Of a stretch of DNA of 64,000 nucleotides, positions 8,388 to 16,017 are shown piece by piece; positions within the stretch are counted from its first letter, which is position 1, and every line of letters begins with the position of its first letter. The notes beneath the pieces are model-generated. The model was not told the origin of the DNA and searched no databases. It saw only the letters and a list, made by a program, of their open reading frames with translations. Source of the DNA: Lewinellaceae bacterium (GTDB lineage Bacteria > Bacteroidota > Bacteroidia > Chitinophagales > Saprospiraceae); NCBI GenBank assembly GCA_016719605.1, contig JADJYW010000022.1, forward strand, positions 62,001 through 126,000, read 5' to 3'. A program made the position numbers and the translations under genes.

Positions 8388-8752
8388 AGTATTCCGTTGA
8401 ATGTGCGGGTAAAACGTTCGATTTTTCTGTCGAGATGTAACGACCATGGAGAAAAACCTGCTGCCTGTGCCATTGCACGCAGCTACGGTATGTACACAAG
8501 TTCCTTGGGTGGTAGCAAATTTCGAGTGATGGAACGCGGATTAAACGGATGCTGGCAACACGGATTTTCACAGATTCCTTAAAAATAAATCCGTGAAAAT
8601 CCGTGTTGCTGGCATCCGTTTAATCCGCGTTCCATCACTCGAAATTTGCTACCACCCGCGCCGGGGCTAACGCCCCTCTTGGTTTAAATGATGGCATTTT
8701 TTGGGCTACGCCAGACCCGCAGTGCGCATCACGCTGTTTTTCCCTATCAAAA
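8388..8752. other. Intergenic gap with long hairpin and GC-rich short hairpin
   Basis: No gene is visible in these 365 bp between creD and the efflux operon. The gap is dominated by the 8507-8657 inverted repeat. At 8663-8675 GGGGCTAACGCCCC forms a further short hairpin in a CCGGGGCTAACGCCCC-type motif. No T tract directly follows either hairpin, so termination is uncertain. Confidence 0.7.
8507..8657. repeat. Near-perfect 70-bp inverted repeat
   Basis: The left arm (8507-8576) and right arm (8588-8657) are reverse complements apart from three positions, around an 11-nt centre. Two of the mismatches are adjacent, GCCAGC against GCTGGC, which are reverse complements of each other, as if that short block had flipped. 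The inner part holds ATCCGTG-type words often seen in Bacteroidota intergenic repeats. It would form a very stable hairpin in RNA from either strand. Confidence 0.95.
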
Positions 8753-9982
8753 TTACAATCGGTACTGCATCAACTCCGACACCGCCGCATGATATTCATG
8801 CTCCGTTTTCAAAAAATGCAGCAAGGCGTTTTGGTAAAAACTCGTCTCCAAAAAATACTCAATCACGGTGATTTCACCGAGCCGCAACGCCTTGTCCAGC
8901 AACGCCACATTGCTCACCGATGCGATAGCGGAGCGGTATTCGTCCAGTGATTTTTTCAGCGCAGCCTGCCGTTCGTACAGTTCTTTTATTTCAAAAAAAT
9001 GTTCGTTCAAGTGGCTCTGCAATTGCAAATCAGCGAACAAAACCTGCGCCTGTTGCGCCTCCGCCCGGTGCTTTTGCTCCCAAATCGGTAGCGTCATACC
9101 CGCATGGATGCCGCTGAAGCGCTGCCCCAAAATGCCCTGATAGTGGTAGCCCGCCTCAAATTTTGGCAGCTGCCACGTCCGGCTCAATTCGAGTTGTTTT
9201 TCAGCGATGCGCCGCTCTTGTTCCAGGGTTTGACGCTGCGGGTCGGCGGCTTCGTATGCCTTTTCGACTTGCTCGAATGTGGCGATTTCCGGCAGCGGCG
9301 GGTAAATAGTGTCCTGAAAAATGAGCGCCTCGCCGCCGTTCAATTCAATCAAATGTGTTTGCAGTTTTTGCAGTTCGACGGCATTTTCCTGCTGCAATTG
9401 GTTGATTTCCAAAAGTTGCAGCCTTGTTTTGTTCACATCCAAAATGTTGCCGTCACCCCGGTCAAGTTTGGTCTGGAAATCGCTCCGAAGTTTTTCCAGG
9501 TCTGATTTGCGGCGTTCGTACTGCGTCGCCAACTTGTTGCGCCAGACCATTTCGAGGCAAACTAATTTGGCTTCCTGCAAAACCTCCCGCCGCCGGGCGG
9601 CGATTTCAGACGTGGAAATTGCGCCCTGCTCCGCCGCCAATTCCCGCCGCTTTTTGTACGTCGTTGGAAAATCAAAGGGCTGTACAATGAAAATATCGGT
9701 TTGGTCGCCCGCCGCCGCCGGAGAGCCAAACAGGTATTGCCCCTGCACCGTCGGGTTGGGCAGGGTCAGTCCCGTTTTGTATTCTAATTTTTTGGCTTCC
9801 CAAAACTGCCGGTCGGCGGCAAGCGAACGGTTGTTTTTTTCCACCGAGGTCAAAACAGTTTCGATATTCGATTGACTAAAAACTTGGCTTGGAAATGCCC
9901 AAAAAAATGCCGCTACGATTACTAAACTTTTAAAGTTTAGTAATCGTGGTACAACGCTTATTTCAATGCTTTTATAGTTCAT
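8753..9982 (-). CDS. TolC-family outer membrane efflux protein (CusC/CzcC-like)
   Basis: A 409-residue protein with a signal peptide (hydrophobic KSLVIVAAFFWAF, cleavage likely near VFSQ, residue 37). Two repeats of long helices rich in Ala, Gln, Glu and Leu fit the TolC helical barrel (for example YKKRRELAAEQGAISTSEIA). It would form the outer membrane channel of a tripartite metal efflux pump. Its ATG overlaps the stop of the RND pump gene (ATGA), so translation is coupled. The N-terminal 15 codons contain a 33-bp palindrome, and the extended, polar N-terminus before the signal core is unusual. Confidence 0.9.
   Translation of the reverse strand: MNYKSIEISVVPRLLNFKSLVIVAAFFWAFPSQVFSQSNIETVLTSVEKNNRSLAADRQFWEAKKLEYKTGLTLPNPTVQGQYLFGSPAAAGDQTDIFIVQPFDFPTTYKKRRELAAEQGAISTSEIAARRREVLQEAKLVCLEMVWRNKLATQYERRKSDLEKLRSDFQTKLDRGDGNILDVNKTRLQLLEINQLQQENAVELQKLQTHLIELNGGEALIFQDTIYPPLPEIATFEQVEKAYEAADPQRQTLEQERRIAEKQLELSRTWQLPKFEAGYHYQGILGQRFSGIHAGMTLPIWEQKHRAEAQQAQVLFADLQLQSHLNEHFFEIKELYERQAALKKSLDEYRSAIASVSNVALLDKALRLGEITVIEYFLETSFYQNALLHFLKTEHEYHAAVSELMQYRL
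9915..9947. repeat. 33-bp palindrome inside the signal-peptide coding region
   Basis: ACGATTACTAAACTTT and AAAGTTTAGTAATCGT pair perfectly around a single T at 9931. The element encodes part of the residues just before and within the signal peptide of the TolC-like protein. In mRNA it would hide the early coding region in a 16-bp stem and could limit translation. Confidence 0.9.
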
Positions 9983-12900
9983 TTCGATACGTTTCTATTG
10001 GTGAGAAAATAGACTACCGGCACAATGAAAATATTGAGCAAAGTGGACGTGAGCAAGCCGCCCAAAATGACTTTTGCCATAGGGCTTTGGATTTCATTGC
10101 CCGGCATGTCGCCGGCGATGGCCAGCGGGATAAGCGCAAGCCCTGCCGTTAGCGCCGTCATCAAAATCGGCGAGAGGCGGTCCACTGAGCCTTCCATCAC
10201 CGTTTCGAGCAGTGGTTTGCCTTCTTCCTGCAAAGTTTTGTAGCGGGAAACGAGCAAAATGCCGTTGCGGGTTGCCACGCCAAAAAGGGTGATGAACCCG
10301 ATAATCGCCGGAATGCTCAAAATGCCGGAGGTGAGCCAAATACTGAAAACGCCGCCAATCAATGCCAACGGCAAGTTCAGCAGGATGATAGTCGTCGTTT
10401 TCAGGCTTTTGAACTCCTGAAAAAGCAGCAGAAAAATCACCAAAAGCGAGAGGAATGAGGTCGCCAGTAAGGTTTTTGAGGCTTCGACTTCCGCTTCAAA
10501 CTGCCCGCCATACTCGATGCGGTATCCTTCGGGCAACTTGATTTTTTCGGCAATTACTTTTTGGATTTCCTGAACGGCAGATTTTTGATCACGCCCCGCC
10601 ACGTTCACCGAAACTACCGTTTTGCGCTGCACATTTTCCCGGTTGATGGTACTCGGGCCGGAAGTGCTGACCACGTCGGCGATGTAACTCAACGGGATTT
10701 TCTGCCCGTTCGCTCCGTCAATCAACGTGTTGCGGATGTTCTCGATGTTACCCCGATTAGCATCATCGAAGCGCAAAATGAGGTCGAAACGCTGGTTGCC
10801 CTCATAAATTTCGGACACCTTTTCGCCCGCAAACGCCACATCCACAAACTCGTTGAACTGCCCGACGGGGATGCCGTAATGGTTCAACAGGTCTCGTTTC
10901 GCCTTGATTTGCACCTGTGGGATTTCGATTTGTTGCTCCACGCCCACATCCACCAGGCCCGAAACAGGGGTAATCGCCGCCTTGATTTCGTTGGAAAGCG
11001 CGAACAGTTTTGCCAAGTCCGTCCCGAAAATCTTGATGGCGATGTTTGCCCTCGTGCCGCTCAGCATGTGGTCAATCCGGTGCCCGATAGGCTGACCGAT
11101 GGTGATATTCACACCCGAAACATTGGCCAGGTGTGTCCGCACGTCTGCCATAAATTCGGCACGGCTGCGGTCTTTCAACAGGAAAGGCGCATCAATTTCG
11201 GCGGCGTTCACGCCCTGTGCGTGTTCGTCGAGTTCCGCCCGACCGGTGCGGCGGGTGGTGGTGTGAATTTCAGGAACTTTCAAAAGTTCCTCCTCGACCC
11301 GGGTACCGATTTTGTTGCTTTCTTCCAGCGAAATGCCCGGCAAACTGACCGCCGAAATGACCAATGAGCCTTCGTTGAATTCCGGCAAAAAACTCCTGCC
11401 CAATTGCGAAAGCACAACAATCGCTACCGCCAGCATCAAAACCGAGGCGACGAGGGCGGCGGTTTTGGCCCGCATCACCCGGTTCAAAACGGAGGAATAG
11501 CCTTTTTGCAGCCGTTGTACCAGCCAACTTTCGCCATGCTGCCGTTTCAACATCTTTTCGTTCGACAAAAGATAACTGCCCAAAACGGGGGTCAACGTGA
11601 TGCTCACGACCAACGAAGCAAACAGCGAAACGATGAACGCAATGCCAAGCGGCGCAAGCAATTTGCCCTCCATGCCCGACAAGAAAAACAGCGGCAAAAA
11701 CGCCACGATGATGATGAACGTAGCATTGATGATGCTCGTCCGGATTTCCACTGAGGCATCGAACACGACTTGTAGCACGCCTTTTCGACCCGGCTCCCCA
11801 TCAGGGGTTGGGGGTGGCAGGCCGGCGTTCTGTTTCAGCCGTTTGAAAACATTTTCTACGTCAATAATCGCATCGTCCACGAGCGCACCGATAGCGATGG
11901 CCATGCCGCCGAGCGACATCGTGTTGATGGTGAAACCGAGCCATTCCAAGGTCAAAATGGCGACGATGAGCGACACGGGGATTGCCAAAAGTGAAATGAC
12001 CGTCGCCCGCCAGTTCATCAAAAACAGGAAAAGGATGACGACCACGAAAATACTGCCCTCCAAAAGTGTTTTTTGGATGTTGGAAATGGAGGCGTTGATG
12101 AAATCCGCCTGCCGGAAAATCTTGGTGTTGATTTGCACGTCGCCGGGCATGTTTTTTTGCAAATCCAAGATGGCATCGTCAATTTTTTGCGTCAGCAAAA
12201 GTGTGTTCGTGGCGGGCTGTTTTTGTACGGTCATAATCACGGCGGGTTCGCCCCGGAGCGAGCCGTCGCCGATTTTAGGCGCAGTACCGATTTGCAGCGT
12301 CGCTACGTCCTCAATTTTTACCGTGCCTTGCGGCGTGCTTTTGATGACCGACTTGCCGAGTTCCGCCAAATCGCTTGTCCTGCCCATGCCCCGCACGATG
12401 TACTCGTTGCCGTATTCGTTCATAAAACCGCCCGACGAGTTGCCGTTTGCACCTTCGGCGGCGTGCAAAAGTTCGGTCAGCGACACACCGTAGGCAGCCA
12501 TTTTTTGCGGCGAAGCCAAAATCTGGTACTGCTTGTACTCGCCGCCGATAACGACGACTTGCGCCACGCCGCCTGTTGCGAGCAAGCGGGGGCGTAGCGA
12601 CCAATCGGCAATCGTCCGCAAATCCATTTGCGAAGTGCTGTCGGCGGTCAGGCTGATGAGCATAATTTCGCCCATGATGCTTGCTTGCGGCGCCATGGTC
12701 GGGTTGCTTACGCCGACGGGCAGGCGTTCGGCAACGGCAATAATTTTTTCATTGACGATTTGCCGCGCCTTGAAAATATCGGTGTTCCACTCGAACTCTA
12801 TCCAGACAATCGAGATGCCCGCCGACGAGGACGAGCGCACCCGGCGCACGTTGGTCGCTCCGTTCACCGCCGTTTCGAGTGGGAACGTGACCAATTTTTC

Positions 12901-13083
12901 AACCTCCTCCGGCGCCATGCCGTGCGCTTCGGTCAGCACGACGACGGTCGGGGCGGTCAAATCGGGGAACACGTCCACCTCCATTCGGGAGGCGACGATG
13001 CCGCCGAACACGATGAGCAGAACCGTTGCGACGATGACGAGCAACCGGTTTTGGAGCGAAAAATCTATTATTTTGTTGAGCAT
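9979..13083 (-). CDS. Heavy-metal efflux RND transporter (CusA/CzcA family)
   Basis: A 1034-residue inner membrane pump of typical length with 12 membrane segments and two large periplasmic loops. The start region has MEVDVFPDLTAPTVVVLTEA, characteristic of HME-RND pumps. The fourth membrane segment reads IAIGALVDDAIIDVENVFKR, with the acidic residues used in proton relay. It exports metal cations from periplasm or cytosol to the outer membrane channel in exchange for protons. Cu/Ag against Zn/Co/Cd specificity cannot be set without alignment to the three Met ligands of CusA. The operon order is His-rich protein, adaptor, pump, channel. Confidence 0.95.
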   Translation of the reverse strand: MLNKIIDFSLQNRLLVIVATVLLIVFGGIVASRMEVDVFPDLTAPTVVVLTEAHGMAPEEVEKLVTFPLETAVNGATNVRRVRSSSSAGISIVWIEFEWNTDIFKARQIVNEKIIAVAERLPVGVSNPTMAPQASIMGEIMLISLTADSTSQMDLRTIADWSLRPRLLATGGVAQVVVIGGEYKQYQILASPQKMAAYGVSLTELLHAAEGANGNSSGGFMNEYGNEYIVRGMGRTSDLAELGKSVIKSTPQGTVKIEDVATLQIGTAPKIGDGSLRGEPAVIMTVQKQPATNTLLLTQKIDDAILDLQKNMPGDVQINTKIFRQADFINASISNIQKTLLEGSIFVVVILFLFLMNWRATVISLLAIPVSLIVAILTLEWLGFTINTMSLGGMAIAIGALVDDAIIDVENVFKRLKQNAGLPPPTPDGEPGRKGVLQVVFDASVEIRTSIINATFIIIVAFLPLFFLSGMEGKLLAPLGIAFIVSLFASLVVSITLTPVLGSYLLSNEKMLKRQHGESWLVQRLQKGYSSVLNRVMRAKTAALVASVLMLAVAIVVLSQLGRSFLPEFNEGSLVISAVSLPGISLEESNKIGTRVEEELLKVPEIHTTTRRTGRAELDEHAQGVNAAEIDAPFLLKDRSRAEFMADVRTHLANVSGVNITIGQPIGHRIDHMLSGTRANIAIKIFGTDLAKLFALSNEIKAAITPVSGLVDVGVEQQIEIPQVQIKAKRDLLNHYGIPVGQFNEFVDVAFAGEKVSEIYEGNQRFDLILRFDDANRGNIENIRNTLIDGANGQKIPLSYIADVVSTSGPSTINRENVQRKTVVSVNVAGRDQKSAVQEIQKVIAEKIKLPEGYRIEYGGQFEAEVEASKTLLATSFLSLLVIFLLLFQEFKSLKTTTIILLNLPLALIGGVFSIWLTSGILSIPAIIGFITLFGVATRNGILLVSRYKTLQEEGKPLLETVMEGSVDRLSPILMTALTAGLALIPLAIAGDMPGNEIQSPMAKVILGGLLTSTLLNIFIVPVVYFLTNRNVSK

Positions 13084-13095
13084 TTCCGGGGATTT

Positions 13096-14640
13096 TTAAT
13101 GCTCGTGCCCATGCGCAGGCATGGTGCCGGAAGCGGTGGACAATTTGATTTGATAAGCCCCTTTTGTCACGACCCGTTCGCCCTCGGCGATGCCCGAAAG
13201 CACCTGCACGTTCAGCCCGTCGGATGCACCGATTTTGATCTCCCGTTTCTGGAAACTTTCGCCTCCTGTCTGGACATAGACGTAAAAAACGCCCTGCTCT
13301 TCCAAAAGTGCGGTGATCGGAATGACCAAAGCGGGCTTCGTACCGGACTGCAAAAACACTTCGACCACCGAGCCGGGGACGAAATTTCCCCGGTTGTCCA
13401 TCTCAAAATGGATGGGCAAAAAAGGCGAGCCGGCGTCTGCCGATTTTCCGGTTGAAACGACCCGCCCGTTCAAATTCCGGGTGCTGAAAACCTGCCCGTC
13501 ATCGGCAGTTTTGAAATTGGCGGCGGTGAACGAGGCGAGTTTTGGGAAATACTTTTGGGAAACATCCGCCCGAAGCAAGAGCCGTTTGTTTTTGGAGATG
13601 GTCGCCAGCGGCTGTCCGGCCTGCACAAATGCCCCGTTCTCGACCAGCACATTTTTTAAAAAACCGGAAATTGGCGCGGCGACCGACTGCCTGTTTTGGT
13701 TGAAGTTTTTGGAAACCGACAGGTTGGCAAGTTGTGACTGGGCGTTTTCGAGGCGGAGTTTTGCTTCCAAAAAATCTTTTTCAGAAATGATTTTGTCTTT
13801 GACCAATTCGCTCGCCCGTTCGAAATTCTTTTTGGCTGTTGCCAAATCGTTTTCCGCCTGTTGGACGGCTGTACCCAGATTGCTTTGTACGACCTCGTTG
13901 CTTTTCACGGTGAAAAGCATGGTGCCCGCCCCGACGGCAATTCCCGCCACCATGTTTTTTTCTGAAAAAGAGGCGATGCCGCTGATTTGGGCGGTCAAAA
14001 CAGCTTCGTCGCCGGGGGCAGCGAGAATTTGTCCGCTCGTTTTCACCACCTCGCTGAACGGTTGCACCCGTGCCGGGGCGTTGGCAAACTCGACTTTCCA
14101 GGCCTGTTCTTTCAGGTAGGAAATGTCGCTGCTACCACCTTCCGCTTCGGGCTGTTTTTCAATCGCCGTTTTTTCATCGGGAAAAACCTCGACGTTTTCG
14201 ATGGTGATTTTGTCCGTGGACGCAGGCGTTTTGATGTCGAAAACGAGGTGGTAAATGCCCGCATTTCCTGGGGTCATCCGCAGGCGAAAAATGCCCGGCA
14301 CCTCGGGTTTTTCGGCGGTGATGGACTGTGCCGTACTGCCGCTTGTGTTCACGAGCGAGAGGGTTACGCTGCCCGCGCCGATGGCTTGGAACAGGTCGCC
14401 GAGTGCGGTGAAATGCGCCGCAAAACGGCTTTCCTGCCCCGCCACGAGGGGCTTGAATTCCACGAAAAGTTCGGTTTTTTCAGTGTAAATCGTGCAGGCA
14501 AGTGGTTCGGGCGAAGGTTTGGCGGGTGCGATGTGGTTGCCGTCCGCATCGTGGGCGTGCCCGCTTTCAGCGCCAGGCTCGTGTTTGCAGCCAAAAAGGA
14601 TGCACAAAATGACTGCCAATGGCAGCATCATATTTTTCAT
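13096..14640 (-). CDS. RND efflux periplasmic adaptor (CusB-like), lipoprotein
   Basis: 514 residues with a lipobox CILFGC (Cys18), so the adaptor is probably anchored in the inner membrane facing the periplasm. A His/Asp-rich stretch (HEPGAESGHAHDADGNH) follows the lipid site and the C-terminus ends in HGHEH; both may bind metal. Residues about 190-400 hold the barrel-sandwich and helical hairpin (AENDLATAKKNFERASELVKDKIISEKDF), followed by beta-barrel and membrane-proximal domains. An N-terminal beta domain of about 130 residues precedes the core. It lies 12 bp upstream of the pump gene in the same operon. Confidence 0.93.
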   Translation of the reverse strand: MKNMMLPLAVILCILFGCKHEPGAESGHAHDADGNHIAPAKPSPEPLACTIYTEKTELFVEFKPLVAGQESRFAAHFTALGDLFQAIGAGSVTLSLVNTSGSTAQSITAEKPEVPGIFRLRMTPGNAGIYHLVFDIKTPASTDKITIENVEVFPDEKTAIEKQPEAEGGSSDISYLKEQAWKVEFANAPARVQPFSEVVKTSGQILAAPGDEAVLTAQISGIASFSEKNMVAGIAVGAGTMLFTVKSNEVVQSNLGTAVQQAENDLATAKKNFERASELVKDKIISEKDFLEAKLRLENAQSQLANLSVSKNFNQNRQSVAAPISGFLKNVLVENGAFVQAGQPLATISKNKRLLLRADVSQKYFPKLASFTAANFKTADDGQVFSTRNLNGRVVSTGKSADAGSPFLPIHFEMDNRGNFVPGSVVEVFLQSGTKPALVIPITALLEEQGVFYVYVQTGGESFQKREIKIGASDGLNVQVLSGIAEGERVVTKGAYQIKLSTASGTMPAHGHEH

Positions 14641-14734
14641 TATTGTTGAATTTAAGTGATGAAACCGCAGCCCGACGAGGCCTGGGCGACGACGGGCATG
14701 GTTTGAAAATTAAGAAATTAGAAATTGCGGCGAT

Positions 14735-15148
14735 TTACGCCTTTGGCGGCTGCCAGATGTCGCCCGAGTAGGACGAGGAATGTCTTTGCTGCGAACGAGA
14801 AATTAACGATTTGGAGCTGATAATTTTCAGTTTTGGAAAAGCAACAATCGTATGGAAGAGCGGCAGCAAACAGGGTGTTTGGGTGGAACTATGGCAACAA
14901 TCGCCGTGGTGGTGGTGCCGGAAGGGAAGGTTCTGATGTTCGGCGTAGTCTGCCTCGTAGTGTTCGTGGTCGGAATAGTGCAACCGCACAAAATCTACGA
15001 TGCCGATTTTTTCCTGGTCGCAGATAATGTGGTGGGCAAAATGATGGAAAAATGCACCCATCTTGAAGATGTTCTGCATTCCCTGACCTGTTGGCGAACT
15101 GGTCGCCAAAATCTGAAAGGCAAGGAAGATGGGCAGAATTTTTTGCAT
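14735..15148 (-). CDS. Small exported His/Cys-rich protein heading the metal efflux operon
   Basis: 137 residues from MQKILPIFLAFQIL (signal peptide). The mature part is rich in possible metal ligands: FFHHFAHHIIC, HYSDHEHYEADYAEHQ and FRHHHHGDCCHSS. Proteins of this type often precede CusBA-type operons in Bacteroidota and may act as periplasmic metal sponges or sensors, but no defined family is claimed. The 15148 start was chosen over one 20 codons upstream because it begins a clean signal peptide and because a TAACTTTG promoter element lies just before it at 15157-15164. Confidence 0.7.
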   Translation of the reverse strand: MQKILPIFLAFQILATSSPTGQGMQNIFKMGAFFHHFAHHIICDQEKIGIVDFVRLHYSDHEHYEADYAEHQNLPFRHHHHGDCCHSSTQTPCLLPLFHTIVAFPKLKIISSKSLISRSQQRHSSSYSGDIWQPPKA

Positions 15149-15156
15149 CGCAGGGG

Positions 15157-15164
15157 CAAAGTTA
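15157..15164 (-). promoter_or_regulatory. -7 element of the metal efflux operon
   Basis: On the minus strand TAACTTTG matches the Bacteroidota -7 consensus TAnnTTTG exactly. Transcription would begin only a few bases before the ATG at 15148, giving an almost leaderless mRNA. No TTTG -33 box stands at the usual spacing. Confidence 0.45.
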
Positions 15165-15221
15165 TTGATTGGGGTTTTGTTCAGGTTATGTTTTTTCCTG
15201 GGTAGCATCGGCGGCAGGGCG

Positions 15222-15243
15222 CCGGGTTTCCAGGTGACGGGGA
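15222..15243. repeat. 22-bp direct repeat, outer copy
   Basis: The 22 bases starting CCGGGTTTCCAGGTGACG are identical to 16079-16100, which lies inside the 3' end of the GH13-GH31 gene. The two copies bracket the MNT/HEPN gene pair and the last 60 bases of the enzyme gene. A chance match of this length within the window is unlikely. Confidence 0.85.
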
Positions 15244-15247
15244 AAGC

Positions 15248-15643
15248 CTAAGCCCCCTTGCCCACTTCTTTCAAAATTGCGTTAATCAATGCTCTGGTTG
15301 GTTCCAGCAAGGGCACAACTTCTTCTTCCTCAAAATCAAAAAAATCGCCGTAGTCGCCTTTTTGCCGCCAGTCAAAAAGATCGGAATACAATTTCCCCAA
15401 GCGCATTTCGATCCTGCCTGTCTTCACAAAATGCAATAAAAATTGAGTCTTCACGCCTGCGTGTGTTTTGGTCTCAATTTCAGATTTTGCCAATAAACCA
15501 CTAACCGCATAGTAAACTGCATAGTAAAGCCGATTTATCGCAGCATTCCATTTCTGATTAGCGATAAGAAGTACAGCGACTTCATAGGCTTCTTCGGCTT
15601 TTTCAATCCGATATCTGGTGTAGTCATCTTGCTCCGGCTTCAT
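15248..15643 (-). CDS. HEPN-domain protein (UPF0332 type), probable toxin
   Basis: 131 residues from MKPEQDDY. The all-helical HEPN fold is shown by NRLYYAVYYAVSGLL (residues 37-51) and KTHAGVKTQFLLHFVKTG (59-76), the two family signatures, followed by YSDLFDWRQKGDYGD. In MNT/HEPN pairs the HEPN protein is usually an RNase-like toxin. The canonical RxxxxxH ending is not obvious; the second conserved position may be His61 in THAGV. The start at 15643 overlaps the MNT stop codon (ATGA), so the toxin is translated after its antitoxin. A longer frame to 15706 is not favoured. Confidence 0.85.
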   Translation of the reverse strand: MKPEQDDYTRYRIEKAEEAYEVAVLLIANQKWNAAINRLYYAVYYAVSGLLAKSEIETKTHAGVKTQFLLHFVKTGRIEMRLGKLYSDLFDWRQKGDYGDFFDFEEEEVVPLLEPTRALINAILKEVGKGA

Positions 15644-15966
15644 ATTGTAATGCCCTCCTTGGCAATGTTTCGGTAAAGTGGCGTAACACGATGCTTGCCG
15701 ATCCAATCTGCTCTGGAATATACAAACGTGGAGATCGCTTGGCCGTATTCCAACTCTATTTCAAAGAGTTTGTGCCGGAATGTTTGCTCAGCCGTCAATG
15801 TGACCGCACCGGGTATCAAAATCAGGATGTCCCAGTCCGAATCCTTGCGTGTATCGCCGCGCGCACGAGAGCCAAACAGGATTACTTCTGCCTCAGCGTC
15901 AACTGACTTGGCAAATTCCTTAATCTTTTTGAGTATTTCCGCAGACAAATCTTGTGATGCAGTCAT
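15640..15966 (-). CDS. MNT-type minimal nucleotidyltransferase, probable antitoxin
   Basis: 108 residues. The nucleotidyltransferase fingerprint GSRARGD (residues 32-38) is followed by KDSDWDILIL with Asp44 and Asp46 as metal ligands. This is the MntA type, which in characterised pairs silences the HEPN toxin by adding AMP to it. It is cytosolic, is the first gene of the pair, and is preceded by an exact TACTTTTG -7 element. Confidence 0.9.
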   Translation of the reverse strand: MTASQDLSAEILKKIKEFAKSVDAEAEVILFGSRARGDTRKDSDWDILILIPGAVTLTAEQTFRHKLFEIELEYGQAISTFVYSRADWIGKHRVTPLYRNIAKEGITI

Positions 15967-15980
15967 GGTTGTGTTTTTTG

Positions 15981-15988
15981 CAAAAGTA
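15981..15988 (-). promoter_or_regulatory. -7 element of the MNT/HEPN pair
   Basis: The minus strand reads TACTTTTG, an exact TAnnTTTG match, 14 bases before the MNT start codon. No -33 box is seen at normal distance. Confidence 0.5.
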
Positions 15989-16017
15989 AACCGGATTTCA
16001 AAAACGCGCGCGATAAC

